A DNA stretch of 64,000 nt from Macrotrachela quadricornifera (taxonomy: Eukaryota; Rotifera; Eurotatoria; Philodinida; Philodinidae). This document shows, in pieces, positions 1 through 16,316 of the stretch; position 1 is the first letter of the stretch; every line of letters starts with the position of its first letter. The stretch is taken from positions 1,259,524 to 1,323,523 of the forward strand of contig JAJEKB010021314.1 of NCBI GenBank assembly GCA_022393335.1, written 5' to 3'. Below the pieces are notes generated by a model. The model was not told the DNA's origin. It did not search any database and was given only the letters and a program-made list of their open reading frames with translations. The position numbers were made by a program, and so were the translations under genes.

Positions 1-3000
1 GGAGTAAAAATAATATGAAAGATGATTTTATAATCGTCACCATTTATTACCCATAAAGTCCATTGTTCACGGGCTTTGATTTGATACAAAAATTCATTAT
101 ATCTTCTATTTCAAATTCTAGAGGTATACTCCCTTTGAATAATATTGTTTTTACCCTGCGTATGTCTAAGAATTACAATGTAATACATGAAAAAGATTCA
201 ATTAGTGTTTTTCTTTCCTGTTGTTTATCAAAATATCTAAAAAGAATTTTTTAGAAAACAGTCAAAATACTATAAAATATAATCTAAATGTTATAGAAAA
301 TATTTCAAAAGTATAACAATCAGATAGTATTTGTTTATATCTATATTAAATTAATCTAATAATTAAAACTAAATTTAATCTACTAAATGAAAATAGATAC
401 TGAAAAATTTATGAGTAAATTAAAATACATATAAACATAACTTGAATTAGCCAAGGTCACCTCATATATGTACCTTTTCGTAATTATTTACTTTTCATTT
501 TTTTGCATTCTAAATTCACCTTACAATGTAAATTTCAAGGTCTTTAAAGAATGACATCAATTTTTAACTATAATAAAAATTTAGTTAACAAAAATAAATT
601 TTACCTTATGAGTTTTTCAAATATATAAGTATGGATAAATATGACGAAGTATCAGATAGGACAAAATATGATGTTTTGTCCTTGATGTTGCTGCAACCAT
701 GAGAGAAAGAAACTTGTTGACAAAACATTCTTTTTATACCATACATTGCGGTAAGAAAAGAGAGAGAGAAGAACACAAAAAAAATTCATATTTGCTTTGA
801 GAATTATACGTGAAGAATATACTTTTTTTTTCTTCATTTGAACTATGTTGAAAAGATAGCAAGCGTGATAATTAATATATGTTTAATTTTTGTCATATAT
901 ACTTAATAAATATTTTGTAAGCTTTTATATTTAACTGCTATTAATAGTATTTTCAAATGTGTATTTATATGTCTATATTAATAACTTTGTTGTTTTATTC
1001 AGACATATTGCGGAACAAATATTTTATTCGATCAGTTTATCATGCTTCAGATTTCATCGCTATTGGTGATTTCAATAACAATATAAAACTTGAGATTGTA
1101 TATTAGTTGTTAAATGGATTATTATTAATGATTTCAACAGTGATAGAATGTTCAATAAAGCCATTGTCAATATTAAACTAGTGCATTTTTTAAATAAATA
1201 AACTTTGAAAATTCTCACTACTAGAAATTTGTTTCATTGGTTTCAATTTGTATCCATTATTTATTGTAATTTGTAATTTCGATAATAGCAATAGAGTAGA
1301 TTTTGCTACTAGTGATACAAACAAAGTAACTATCCATTTGTTTGATCATATTGAGGCAGATCTTCATTGATTTTAATCATTCAAAAATCTAAATCAAAAG
1401 TAACTGATGATAATTGATTCTACATCATCAATATATAAGCATATCAAATGAAACTGTTGTGTTACTCAATTACAACAGTTGCTTTGATAGCGTTCATGAT
1501 AAAATAATGTACGGCATTGTCAGTAATGATCAAAAACAAATACAACTACACAATTGTGAAATTTCCATCATAATTTTCTAAAACACGAAGACGTGCCTTG
1601 TTCTACATGACTCGAATATTGAATCATTTGTGTTCTCTGTTTTTCTTTGCATTTCATGATTAATATTTTAGTTATAGAACATTAAATCAAAAAGCAATAT
1701 CATTATCAACATCAAAATTTATTAAAACATTGAAAAAATTTTGTTCTTATCAGAGGTAATATAAATCAGCCAACATTGGGATAGAAAGTGTCGCCATTTT
1801 TTTTTTGAAAGACGATGACGTATTTTTCTAATACAATATAAGACTAATTTTTAGTTTTTCTGAAAATTTTCCATAATTGAGGAGTATTGTGTTCCTTAAC
1901 ACTCTCCAGCTCGCACCACCCTGAGGGTGTTATTTAATTAAGCACTACATATTTCTGATATTTTTATCAAAAAATCTTTGTACTATTGGTACAGCTTACT
2001 CTACAAATGTCTGATATACCAAATAAAAATCGTAATCAAATCTCATAAGATTCATATACGATTTTCTATAGTCATTAACAGCTTTCTATTTTATCAATAA
2101 TTCTATACTCTTGTTCTCCTCAGACATTTATTTCTATCTTTAATCACTCACGTATATTTATAAAAATTAACCACACAAAATAAAAGTAGACAAAAACATT
2201 TAAAAAGAATAAATTTCAATTGTATCGAATCTTTATTCAGATCACTATAATCTTCAACAATTGATCCATATTATATAATTCAAAAGAAAATAAAAAATAT
2301 AAATAAAAAACTATGCCATAGGATGATAAGTTGGTTGATCGCATTTCATTCTATGCTACAACGTATTGAATAAAAAGTTCTTTTTAAGTCTAGATCAAGA
2401 ATCAACTTGCATAACTTGTTCTTTTTCAAGAATACGAAAAGATTAGTGAAGGGGATTCTTTCATACTATGTTACAATCCATCGATAGATTTCTTCAGATT
2501 GTTGTTAACTTCACAAATAAATCTATCAAAATTTCCTATTAAATTCTGCTACTCAGTATTTCTATAAAATATTTTGAATTCATATTTTAACACAAAAAGA
2601 ACCTCTCTATTTTCACGAGAAAAAATTATTCCGTTTGAGGATCAATTCGAAAATAGTCTCAAAAATTGTTTTACTGCTACTTATAGAAATTAGAAGGAAA
2701 TAAATAATATATTTTTTGTAGGTCAATCATGACAAATGGAATTGAAATTGATGATGAATGAGCAATAAAGATATAAATAACAAATATAAAAATTAACTTT
2801 ATTCGGAACTTAATACTATTCATTTGGCAGAACAAAAAAAAGTTCTTGATGATACAATTTAATAGAAAAACGATCAGACTAAATTTTGTATTTATAAAAT
2901 TTCAAGAATAATGAATTTGTTCATAGAAAAAAAATGCTAGAAAAACTTACGATTGATATTGACCTTATTCATCAAAATATTTTTGTTTTCTTTATCTACA

Positions 3001-3386
3001 TTATATAAATATTTCAATATATCTTTAGAAAAAATATTTTTTCTTAGTATATTATATATGATATACTTAAATAGACAATGTGGCAAACAATAAATTGTTC
3101 TAGTTTTTACGAGAAAATATTAACTCAAATTAAATTCTTCGATATGATTGATGAAATTAATCATTTTACAAGTAAACAATAATCGAAAGTGTTCAGTATA
3201 TGATAGAATTAATGATATTATTGTATTGTATTTTCTAATTCTCAAGAATACGAAATAGCATCAATATTAAGTCTATCTTTCGACTAGTCTTTCATATAAT
3301 GTCATTTTTCTTTAAGTAAAGTATAAAAAAAAAACTAGTAAAAATTTTGGCATACAAATATATATATATATATATTTAATTTATGT
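1..3386. other. AT-rich stretch without a gene
   Basis: No reading frame with protein-like composition or splice-linked exons is seen on either strand. The sequence is AT-rich with homopolymer runs and a short TA dinucleotide repeat at about 3358-3376, just beyond the 3' end of the next gene. Confidence 0.6.
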
Positions 3387-4625
3387 TTAAATACGCCATT
3401 TGACTTGATCGGATAGGTGAGCTGCACGTGTTAATGTATCTCTTGATAAATAATCTCGTTCATGTTGAAATGGTGGATATTGTGCTAATTGTTGTGGATT
3501 TCCACTACTCATTTGTTGATAAGTAAAAGGATCAATTTTAACAACCGGTAAACGAACTAATTCAACTTCTATAAGAGCACGTGGTTTAGCATATGAAAGA
3601 AGTAAATTATGTGGTGGTGGTGGAGTTTGAAGAGCTTCAGGTGGTAATGAATGTTTAATAATACGTTTTGGTGCTTGTTTATATGGTAACCATTGTTCAA
3701 CAATAATAGGACCTTAATAAAAAGAAAAAATAATTCATTTGAATTAAGAAAACAAAATAATTAAATATACGTGGTTTAGGTGGTAATTCAGGATAACGAT
3801 GAATAATTATCTAATACACATATATTATTGAAGATTATTATTAAATAATAAAAATAAAATACCTGTTGTGGTGGTTGTTTTGGTGGTGGAACATATTTAT
3901 TATAAATAATTGGTTGATCAGGTTCAATTGGTGGTGGTTGTGGTGGAGCATTTTTAATAATAATTGGTGATGGAGTTCGAGGTTCAGGTTTAGCAACACG
4001 AACATGTAATGGTGGTTTTGGTTGTTGTGGTTGAAGTAAAACTTCTTGAACTTGAATTTCAACTGAGGGTGGAGTAGGTGGTTGTAATTGACGTAAATAA
4101 ACTTTTTGTTTATATACTTGTTCAGCACTTTCACGTTGTTCAACTATTGGATTTAGATCTAAATTTAACTCTCCAAGTGAATCATCAAAATCACCTGTCT
4201 AATTAAAATGAAAAGAAAATAAAAAAAAATTTTAATAAATATCTTCTTACTTGTCCTGTTGATGTATGACCCATTAAATCATCATCATCATCATCACTAG
4301 TATAACCTTCTTGATTTCGTCGTTGAGCATCTGTCTTTACTGCACCTTCTGGATTAAAATGATATTGTCGAAAAGCAGATATATTTTCATAACCATGACG
4401 TGTATTAGCCGTTCCTGTATCAATTTCTATTTGACTTGGTCCTACATTTGTTTGTTGTTGATCATCTCTTCCATGTCTATGTAATACATTAGTAACATAA
4501 TTCTTAATTGAATCTTTTTTGCTTGCTACATTTGATGGTTGTTCTTGTTGATTATCTGAAGATGATGATGTTTCATCGTCAATATCTGGTGATGAAAGAT
4601 CAGTACGAGTGACTTGTTTAGCCAT
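3387..4625 (-). CDS. Proline-rich protein of unknown function, four exons
   Basis: Four exons on the minus strand (4625-4251, 4198-3863, 3810-3771, 3712-3387) join in frame to a 358-residue protein; the first three are followed by GT donors and all acceptors are AG. The first 125 residues are polar and acidic, with a Ser-rich tract and a run of six Asp near residue 113. Exon 2 is rich in Pro, Gln, Val and Glu, with short repeats of the form PPxPP and PIIxK, and the C-terminal third continues this style and ends in KWRI. There is no signal peptide or membrane segment, so it is probably cytosolic. The composition suggests a structural or scaffold protein of the cytoskeleton, but I do not recognise the family. 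The start is the first ATG of the open exon. The gene model is firm because the exon lengths (375, 336, 40 and 326 nt) close without a shift. Confidence 0.75.
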
Positions 4626-5375
4626 TTCTTTTTTTTATCAAATATGTATTTAAAAAGGTTATAAAGGATCGATTGGTTGTCTATGATTTGTAATCATTCA
4701 CATATATACATATGTGAGAAAAAGCCTTGTCGATTATATGTACAAGGAGACAATCAATGAGGCAATGATATAAATTTTTTTCTTACCTTCATATTATATT
4801 TCGTTCTTTTATCTTTTTTCTTAGGCATTGATGACGATGGTACCTTATATGCATTCAACCGTAAACTATGAGAATAAACCCAGGGACTCAAAAAATTATA
4901 AATATGTTCTTTTTTTTATAGAGATGAATAGTATTATATTATTAATAAATACCATTTAAAAATTTTTTTTCATATAATTAATTTCAAAAAATAAATCTAT
5001 TTTAATATAAATAAAAGAATATCATTCAAATTAATAGATCAATTATTAATTTATATATACATATATTTTAATTTCATACTTTATTCTTTCATATTGATTA
5101 TAAAAATTTATGTTTCGTTATTTGATTTTTATTTTAGAAAAATGTCATATATATAGGGTTGCATTCGCTTTACCAACAAAATTTTTTCATATCCTAGTCT
5201 ACTAAATCTAGTAGTTTCCAGGGTACACTACAAGGAGATGTATGAACTAGTACCCCATGGATAAAGGACAACAAGTACAGATGATTACAAAATAAAATCA
5301 ATTTTTTTTATTTTTGTAAAATTGTCTTCTTTTTTTTGGGATTTTTAAATTTTCTAAAAGAGAGATTACAAATTT
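4626..5375. other. Intergenic, nothing recognised
   Basis: AT-rich sequence between two minus-strand genes. I see no exon, RNA gene or clear repeat in it. Confidence 0.5.
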
Positions 5376-5909
5376 TTACAATGAAAAATTATGAGCAATA
5401 TTCTGAAGAAAATCGATAATTGATCTATTACAATGATCAGTAATAATATTTTGAAGTTTAGATTCTCTGCTTTCATCTTCTTTACGCTCTTTTTGGAGCT
5501 GATTCTTCCCGCATCGATTTTTCAATCTCGATTTCGACTTTATTTTCTTCTCTTTTTGAATTTGTTTAATCATAGCTATCCTTATACTCACCCTCAAGAT
5601 AGGTTGATCATTGTTACCTTTGGCGAGCTCCTTCATTTCAATACATGTTTTTAAAACTTCAAATTTGCTTGCTTCTGAAGCATGATTGTGCTGCTTAGTA
5701 TCAAATTTGCAAATCTTATACTGATCTCCATTACAAATCGTTGTAGTCCTTGCAGTGCATTTTGATTTCTTTAGTCCTTTGCGTTTACAAACCCAATAGT
5801 ACAAATCATCGCGATTTTTATCTTTGATATGTAAAAATCTGTCAATGTTAATTTTTATTTTGTCCTTTGTAGAATTTCTCTTGGACAACAAAAACCAATC
5901 GTTTTTCAT
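5376..5909 (-). CDS. FLYWCH-type zinc-finger protein, single exon
   Basis: A 177-residue ORF. Residues 5-77 match the FLYWCH zinc-finger pattern: an aromatic stretch followed by YYWVC (C40), KSKCTAR (C52) and the closing H-x-H in KQHNHAS, giving the C-x-C-x-H-x-H ligand order of the family. The remainder is Lys/Arg/Glu-rich, with a basic KSKSRLKNR segment, and looks like a nuclear DNA-binding tail. FLYWCH domains are often linked to Mutator-like transposases in animals. No transposase domain is seen here, so this may be a derivative or a domesticated copy. The first about 9 codons lie inside the left arm of a large palindrome (5884-6178), whose other arm carries a mutated inverted copy of the same codons that soon reaches a stop. 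Whether the ORF is expressed cannot be told from sequence. Confidence 0.6.
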   Translation of the reverse strand: MKNDWFLLSKRNSTKDKIKINIDRFLHIKDKNRDDLYYWVCKRKGLKKSKCTARTTTICNGDQYKICKFDTKQHNHASEASKFEVLKTCIEMKELAKGNNDQPILRVSIRIAMIKQIQKEKKIKSKSRLKNRCGKNQLQKERKEDESRESKLQNIITDHCNRSIIDFLQNIAHNFSL

Positions 5910-6178
5910 TTCACTTTTACGTCACTTTATACTTTATTTTAAAAAAACAAAATATACCACAAGATACAGTGTGAAAAGAACTACAACCTATAAAGTAAAG
6001 CCTATTTTAATAGTCTACTTTTTGCTTTTTTTGTAAGCAAAAAGTAGACTATTAAAATAGGCTTTACTTTATAGGTTTTTAGTTCTTTTCACATTGTATC
6101 TTGTAACATATTTTGTTTTTTTAAAACAAAGTATTAAGCGATGTAAAAGTGAAATGGAAAATGATTGTTTTTTTTGTC
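5884..6178. repeat. Near-perfect 295-bp palindrome (foldback element)
   Basis: Arms 5884-6025 and 6037-6178 (about 142 bp each) are reverse complements with few mismatches, separated by about 11 T-rich bases. The inner 50 bases of each arm are almost identical. The core motif CACAAGATACA, followed by GTGAAAAG and CTACAA, recurs at 32569-32771, 36543-36632 and 44773-45035, so this is one copy of a dispersed foldback family. The outer arm ends overlap the start of the FLYWCH ORF. Confidence 0.9.
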
Positions 6179-7014
6179 TCATAGAGAATTAATTATATCA
6201 GCATAGTTACTTGAAGTTTTGGTTAGATTATAATTTATCTGACGGATGATAGTTAAGTTTTAAAAAGTTTTCTGATGTAATATTTTCAATATTTTTTACT
6301 TCAAATTTTTGTCGGCAAAGTGTACGTGTCGTTCTCTAAGTACTAATAACATAAGCAGATATATTCCTTTGTAGACTAAAAAAGTAATAAAGATTCTATA
6401 TCAATCATTCCAAGGAAATACAATATATAAGGTACTTTATAAATAATATTCAGATAAGAAATTTAAATATCTTCATTATAGCGCAAGCAAAAGACCTAAC
6501 TTTTTTTTATCAATTTAAGAGACATGGTTAAAACTTCTATCGATAAAGATATGCCGAGAGAAACCTTTTCTTAAGTATCACTATTAATCTCAACAAAAAT
6601 TAAGTTCTACAAGAAAAGAATCTAATCATTTAAATTTTTTTTCTATCATTTTTGTCCAAAAAAGATAACTCAAAATGAAATTTTAAAGTGAATGTCTGCG
6701 TTTTTTTTTTCGTTAATATTACTTCGAAAAAAGAAAACTATTGAATTTTTTTTTGGTTGTTGTCACACTTCTCTGTTCTGAAAAAGCGAGACATGGTAAA
6801 ACTTCATACAACACTTTTTCTTTCATGATTCTTAAACAAATGAACCAGTAAAAAAGAAAAAAAAAACTTTATTGGCAAATATGTCGCATTGGTTGGATAA
6901 GAATAATGTTCTTTTTTTAGAAATGAATCAAACAAAAAGAAATAGGTAAAAAAATACCATTCGAAATGTAAAATAAAAAACAGAAAAAAAAGCAAAAGAA
7001 ATCATAATTATTCA
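6179..7014. other. Intergenic, nothing recognised
   Basis: AT-rich sequence with many A and T homopolymers upstream of the fucosyltransferase gene. No exon was found. Confidence 0.5.
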
Positions 7015-8494
7015 ATGATGAACAATTTTTCATTACAATGTGATTTTTTAAAAAGATATACTGATGATTATATTCAATTTCGTATGACACAAAAAAAATT
7101 AATTATATTTATCGTTAGTGTAATTATATTTTTTTTTATTTATCATTTTTTATTTAATCAAAGTCATTTATCATTATCACGGTCATCAGATAAAAAAATT
7201 TATTATTCTTCAATTAAAACTCTAGTTCGTAATAACAGTTATTTATTACATGATAAAGCTCAAGGACCACCAACATGTTTAATTATAATTCGTACAGCTG
7301 ATGGAAATCTTGGAAATCGAATGTTTTTATTTGCTAGTGCTTATGGTTTATCTCGACTTCATCAATGTAAACTTTGGGTTGCACCATGGATATTAACTGA
7401 TCTTCGTTCAGTATTTCTTATTAATATAAATCAAACAAAAGTTCATTTAACAACAGATGATTCTCTTGTTATTAATCGTACTGATATATATGGACGATAT
7501 AGTGCATGTACATTATATAGTGATTTATTTCGAATTCCATTTAATTCAACATTTAATCGTTATGAAATGATTGGATTTTATCAAGCTTATGGATATTTTG
7601 AAAAATATCGAGAAGAAATTCAATTTTTATTTCAATTTAATAGAGGAGCTATTTCAAAAAATGTACTATTAGTTGAACAACTTCTTAAAGGTTTGTGTTT
7701 TATTTTGAAAAATTAGATTTATTCTTCTGTTTTGTTTATTGTATATGAACGTTTCATGTATAATTGTCGAAACAAAGACAAAATAGGCTTTAAAAAAAAA
7801 TAGAAATTCTAAGTATACAATATGAGATTTTATCTTGAGAATATAATTAACATTTAGAAACTTTATTTAATTATGATACCATTTTATGAGATAATAAATC
7901 TTTTTATTATTAATAGTAAAATGAACACGAGTATTTTATATATATATATAAATTTGATTTATAGCTGTTTGGAATATTTCAATGAATATGGGTAATTATA
8001 CAAAAGATAATATTCCACATCCATATTTAAAATCTCTTCTTATTAATCCTCCATCTCCATTAATACCTGTAACATGGATTGGAATTCATATACGTCGTAC
8101 TGATTTTTTAACATTTTTTCGAATTGATACAAGTAGTGAATATCTTGTTTGGGCAATGAATTATTATCGACGAAAATATTTTAATTGTCGATTTTTAATT
8201 GCAAGTGATGATAAAGAATATGTTAAAAAAAATCTTGGAAATAATACTGATGTTTTTATAACTCCAAAAACATTTTTTGGTGGTGATGATTTAGCTGCAT
8301 TAGCTTTATGTGAACATACAATTGTTACAGCAGGAACTTATGGATGGTGGGCTGGTTGGTTAGCTGGTGGAGATGTTATTCATGATCTTAATTATCCTGT
8401 ACCATTTCAAAATTGTGTTAAAGAACATTATTTTCCACCTTGGTTTCTCTTTCCACATAATAGTTCAAGTTTAAGATATAAAGCACCAACTTAA
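7015..8494 (+). CDS. GT11 alpha-1,2-fucosyltransferase-like enzyme
   Basis: Two exons (7015-7690 and 7965-8494) join in frame to a 401-residue type II membrane protein. Residues 27-47 form one hydrophobic anchor after a short cytosolic tail. The luminal part has the GT11 hallmarks: DGNLGNRMFLFASAYG (residues 96-111), the GDP-fucose motif HIRRTD (267-272), a following LIASDDKEY segment, and a C-terminal TAGTYGWWAGWLAGG block. The family (animal FUT1/FUT2 and relatives) transfers L-fucose from GDP-fucose to galactose in alpha-1,2 linkage in the Golgi; the exact acceptor cannot be read from the sequence. The length is close to that of animal relatives. Several N-glycosylation sequons (N-x-S/T) fit a luminal domain. 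A second in-frame ATG lies directly after the first, so the start could be 7018. The intron of 274 nt is long for this window but has ordinary GT..AG ends. Confidence 0.92.
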
Positions 8495-9627
8495 TATAAA
8501 TTAGATTTTATTTCAATAATAAAAAAAATGAACTGATATGAGTTATTCATTATAGTTGTTTTTCTTTTTTATTTATATTTTAGAACGATTGTTTAAAATT
8601 ATTATTTCTTTATCTTGAAAATTAAATTGAAATAATTTTAGGTTCCTTTGTAAAATATCTAGAGTTTTTTTTGAAAAATAATCAGATTTTCAAAGATTTA
8701 TCATATAAAACTTTAATTCTAGCAGTATGTTTTTTCAGAAAATTTTTGTGGGCTTTTTTGAAGATTCTCAGTTTAGAAAAACGACATTGCTACTTTTATT
8801 AATATTGGGTAGAATATTTTTATATCACCTAGCATGTCAAATAGCGTTAGCTACTATCATCTCTTACGTACTTTAAAATGATTCTCTGAAATAAATTAGT
8901 AATAGTGTCTATGAGAGTCTTTTTTTTAAATAGGTTTTGCTTTTAATATATTTAAAGGTGCCTTCTTAATTAGAACACAATTTTTGTTGACAGTGTTCCC
9001 AGTAATCGAATTTGTCAGTGTTCTTTATTGTGAAACTCATGTATTTGACAAAGGAAAATAGTGAGTGGAAGTCTTGCTACTATTCCGCCACCTTCCACCC
9101 CTTACAGCCCAATCACATTATATAAATCAGTTTTCGATTTTCTTTCTCTGTATTACAGACACTTTTTTAATTATAATAGAGTTAAAACTTCTGTTTAAAA
9201 TTTGAATTTAAATAGGAGAAAGTATATCTCTTACAATCGATTATTCTGAAAGCAACTATCGTCTATTAGATATTTTGGAGATGTAATAAGCCATTTTCTT
9301 ATTCTTATTCGATTCGTGTCTTCATTATATGTGATAATAGAAGGCTGAAAATCTTATTTTGAGCTAAGATCGATTTTTGAGGAAGATCTTAATATAAAGA
9401 ATATAATTATATTGCACTCTCTTGAAACCATTATTTTATTTTATTTTTTTTTATGAGAAACAACTCTATATATTGTTGTATCTCAATTATTAATGAATAA
9501 AGATAATAAAAATAGATAGAGACAAACAGAGGCAAGAGTGACTACAAAAAGAACTACAAAAAAAAGACAAGAGGCCAATATGTACATATACGTTTTTTTA
9601 GGAAAAAAAAAGAAAAGTATTGTTATT
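8495..9627. other. Intergenic region between convergent genes
   Basis: This holds the 3' flank of the fucosyltransferase gene (an AATAA-type signal near 8515) and of the minus-strand kinase gene. A slightly GC-richer patch near 9060-9120 has no reading frame. Nothing else is recognised. Confidence 0.5.
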
Positions 9628-13062
<3,435 letters not shown>

Positions 13063-13929
13063 GATTCAATAAATATGTCAAATGGAATCTCAATATGCAA
13101 TATAAACAAGAGAATCACAAGAAAAAAATGAATATTATATGAGTGACCCCAAACAAGTGCGCAATTGGGACCTCTTCACATATATATGTAGTGTGGAGAG
13201 TATGTGTGTGTATATATATATGTATCGAATATGTCTTATATTAATGATGACTCACTGGTATTAAACTTTGCCTCATACAAATTTTACCAATCATTTTTAT
13301 CGTTTAAAATCCTTATCTTGTTATATAGCGACCTCTTTCGTAAAAATGATCTAATTGTTTTTTTTCCTTTTATTGAATATTATCTATTGATTAAAATCAA
13401 AAGGAAATTTGAATTATTAAGACTAAATTTCACAATAAATTAAATATAAAATAATTTTTAGTGTTAATAATAAACAGGATAAAGAATGTTAATTCATCAT
13501 TAAATCTAATTATATGCTTAACTAACTATATAATCATAAAGAAAATATTTTATCATACAATTAAAACATTATCTTATCACTAAGATTTTCATATATAAAA
13601 AAATATATATTTAATTCAATTAAATTATATAAAAAAATTTTATAGTTTATATTTATAAATAGAAAAAAAAAAATTTTCAAAGATAAGAAAATTGAACATT
13701 TATTTAAAAAAAAAACAAGCAAGTCAATACATTGAGTAGATGTCACATAATTTGTTAAACAAATTTGATTGCATGTTTCGAATATCCTATAAAAATGATC
13801 AATTTTTCGATTCTCAACAACCATTTTCATTCTCTGTATGTATATATACAAGAATGAAATTATCATAGAATTTTATTCATATAATGTCATATTATTCCAT
13901 TTACCTATATTCTTTTCATTCTTAATATA
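13063..13929. other. Shared upstream region of two divergent genes
   Basis: The AMPK alpha gene (minus) and the Synip-like gene (plus) point away from each other across these 867 bases, so this probably holds both promoters. I see TA-rich tracts, including a TG/TA repeat at about 13202-13222, but no clear TATA box or exon. Confidence 0.45.
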
Positions 13930-16316
13930 ATGCCAATAACATATAGAGATGAATTAGTTATTTTTTCAAATAGTCGAAATGGACTTGGTATAAGAATAAT
14001 AGGTGCTAAACGAGCTACTAATAAATCAGGTATTTTTATAAAACAATTACTTAATGATGGTTTAGCACAAAGAGATGGACGATTAAAAGTAAATGAAATT
14101 ATACATTTTTTTTTTCAATAAAAATAAAAATAAAAACTAATATTTTATTTTAGATTGGTGATCAAATATTATCAATAAATGATGAAACAGCTATAGGTAT
14201 TAATCGTGAATATGCTATTAATATTCTTCGTTCTGCAGCAGCTACAAATCATGTTCGTCTTTATATTCGACATTTTATTCCTCCATTATCATCAAATGAA
14301 TATCAAAAATTATTATTTGATGAAAAATTAACTGATGACGATGATGATAATAATAATATTCATCAAAATTTTAATCATAATACAAGTGCAACAAGTATAG
14401 ATGAAATTGAAATGCGAAGAACATCTCGAAGACATCATCAAGAACAACAACAATATCGACATAGTACATATAATTTAGCATATGATAATAAAAATATTCA
14501 ACAAGATAAATCAATAAATAATCAAAATTTTAAAGGACTTGATGTTTCACATGATGCTCTTCAATCATTACTTAATTCGAAATTTAAATTAATTGATCTT
14601 ATTGATTTACTTAAAAAAATCTATCCGAAATTTTTATTAAATAATCAAAAAAGAGAATTACAATTTATTCAACAACTATCTCAAACAAATACAGGTAATT
14701 AAATTGATGTGTAGAAAAGTGATTAGATGCTTGCATATTGGCATTTATTTTATAGATGACATTTAGTGCAACATTTCACGCCTTTCACTTTGCATGGACA
14801 AGATTTTGTAGCACATTTACCACTACAGTTACATGCTTCGATAACTAGATATATTCCTGCTAAAATGTACTCATTACATACTTGCGTAAATGCGCCATTG
14901 TTGGCAGATTTGTTGGATCAAAACTATGTAAATCTGCAAAATCACATTTTTTCTTGAACACCATATAAAACTGATAAAACACCTCTCATTGTACAATCAT
15001 TGAACGGTGACCGAATAGATATTAGTTTACAAAGTTTTGAACTTAAGCCACAGATTTCAAAATAATCAGTTTCTGCTTCATCTCGAATTCTTCTATGTCT
15101 ATGATTGGGTGTTTTTGGCTTACCATACAGCACGATGGTGATACTATTTATTTTAAATTTTCTAAGAAGAAATAGAAATAAAGATGTACTTATTGTGACT
15201 AGGGAAATTTTAATTTCCTTTATAGGGGAAGTTACAATTTTAATCTGCCCTCGGAGAAATTAAAATTAAGATTTCTCCTGTACCATATATATATAAAGAA
15301 AGGTCAGAACGTGCTGCATCTTATAACATACTTACATTGAATAACAAAAATACGATTTCAAGCGTAAAAAGACGTGACATTTTCTTTTATTGTACAAATT
15401 GATGAAAATGTTAAAATATATGAAGAGTAATTAGTTTTTAGGATAAATTTTGATTGAAACGAGATAGAAATATATGGGTTTCATCATTAGTAAGAGGATG
15501 TTTCTGACAAGCTTTGTTCTAATCTTTGGTGAAATTTTCTTCAAAAATCGGCTATTTCGTATTTTTTTGAGAAAACCTTCACTTGATCCTTTGTAAAAGT
15601 CTCGATTTTTGAAGAATAGCTCGCTAAAATTTTAACAAAGCTTGTCAAAATGATGCAAAGTATAGAATTTGATGCATCATTACCACCTCTTTCTATACTG
15701 TTTCAATGAAAATTTATCCTAAAAATTAATTACTCTTCATATATTTTAACATTTAGATTAAGTGGTGCAATAAAAAAAATTCTTTTATTTTAATATTTAA
15801 GATGGTCGAATAACATTAAAAGAATTTGAACGTCAATCAAGTACTCTTTTTGGTGAACATATAAATCTTTTAATACCATTTTATTCTTCATCTACACATT
15901 CTTCTACGAATAATGATAATAAACTTGTTATTGATCTTCGTCGTGAAATAGCTTTATGTCGTTCTACAATTGATGAACTTCAAAATAAAATTTTAACATG
16001 TGAAAAATCTCAACGTTTATCGGAAGAAGTTGAAATTGAATATGAAGATTTACTTAAATATGTTTATGAACAATTACATAAATATAAATTAAATGAAATA
16101 AAACAATTAAAACAAATTCAATCAAATGATAAATTAATACAAAAATTATTTAATTATTTATTTACTTATATTAAAAAATCGAATGATGAACATATTTTAT
16201 TACAACTTAAATATGAATATGAACAACAACAACAACAATTTTTATCATTAGATTATCAACAGAACAGTGATAATTCTTCAATTTTATTTAATAAAAAATA
16301 TCAAGAACAAGTTTAA
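13930..16316 (+). CDS. Syntaxin-binding protein 4 (Synip)-like PDZ protein
   Basis: Three exons (13930-14088, 14154-14694, 15802-16316) close in frame to 404 residues. A PDZ domain occupies about residues 8-95, with the carboxylate-binding loop as GLGI (18-21), then QRDGRLK (47-53) joined to IGDQILSIND across intron 1. A polar linker is followed by a segment near NTDGRITLKEFERQ that aligns with the corresponding linker of vertebrate STXBP4, then a Gln/Lys/Glu-rich coiled coil to the C-terminus (VEIEYEDLLKYVYEQL matches the family's coiled-coil signature). Vertebrate STXBP4 binds syntaxin-4 and regulates vesicle docking. This copy ends after the coiled coil and lacks the C-terminal WW domain. 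It is assigned from domain order and short matched segments; another PDZ/coiled-coil scaffold is possible. Intron 2 (1107 nt) is swollen by transposon debris. Confidence 0.72.
14750..15142 (-). pseudogene. Broken transposon ORF ending in a Cys-rich tail
   Basis: Minus-strand translation gives two protein-like pieces separated by in-frame stops (near 14945 and shortly after). The C-terminal piece reads CNCSGKC..SCPCK..KCC.KCHL, a C-x-C-x3-C-x4-C-x-C-x6-C pattern typical of the Cys-rich tail found on integrase-type and KRAB-A-like transposon proteins. The upstream piece has a charged RHRRIRDEAET stretch, as found just before such tails. It lies antisense in intron 2 of the Synip-like gene and cannot be translated as one protein. 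Confidence 0.5.
15408..15752. repeat. Foldback (MITE-like) element, about 345 bp
   Basis: The left arm starts ATGTTAAAATATATGAAGAG and is mirrored by the right arm ending at 15752. The arms (about 15408-15530 and 15639-15752) are reverse complements with scattered mismatches, around a centre of about 105 bp. It has no coding capacity. It sits in intron 2 of the Synip-like gene, about 50 nt before exon 3. Confidence 0.8.

Noticed and set aside
3841..4143. 100-codon minus-strand frame rich in His and Asn
   Set aside because: It is another frame of exon 2 of the proline-rich gene; the joined exon frame explains the sequence better.
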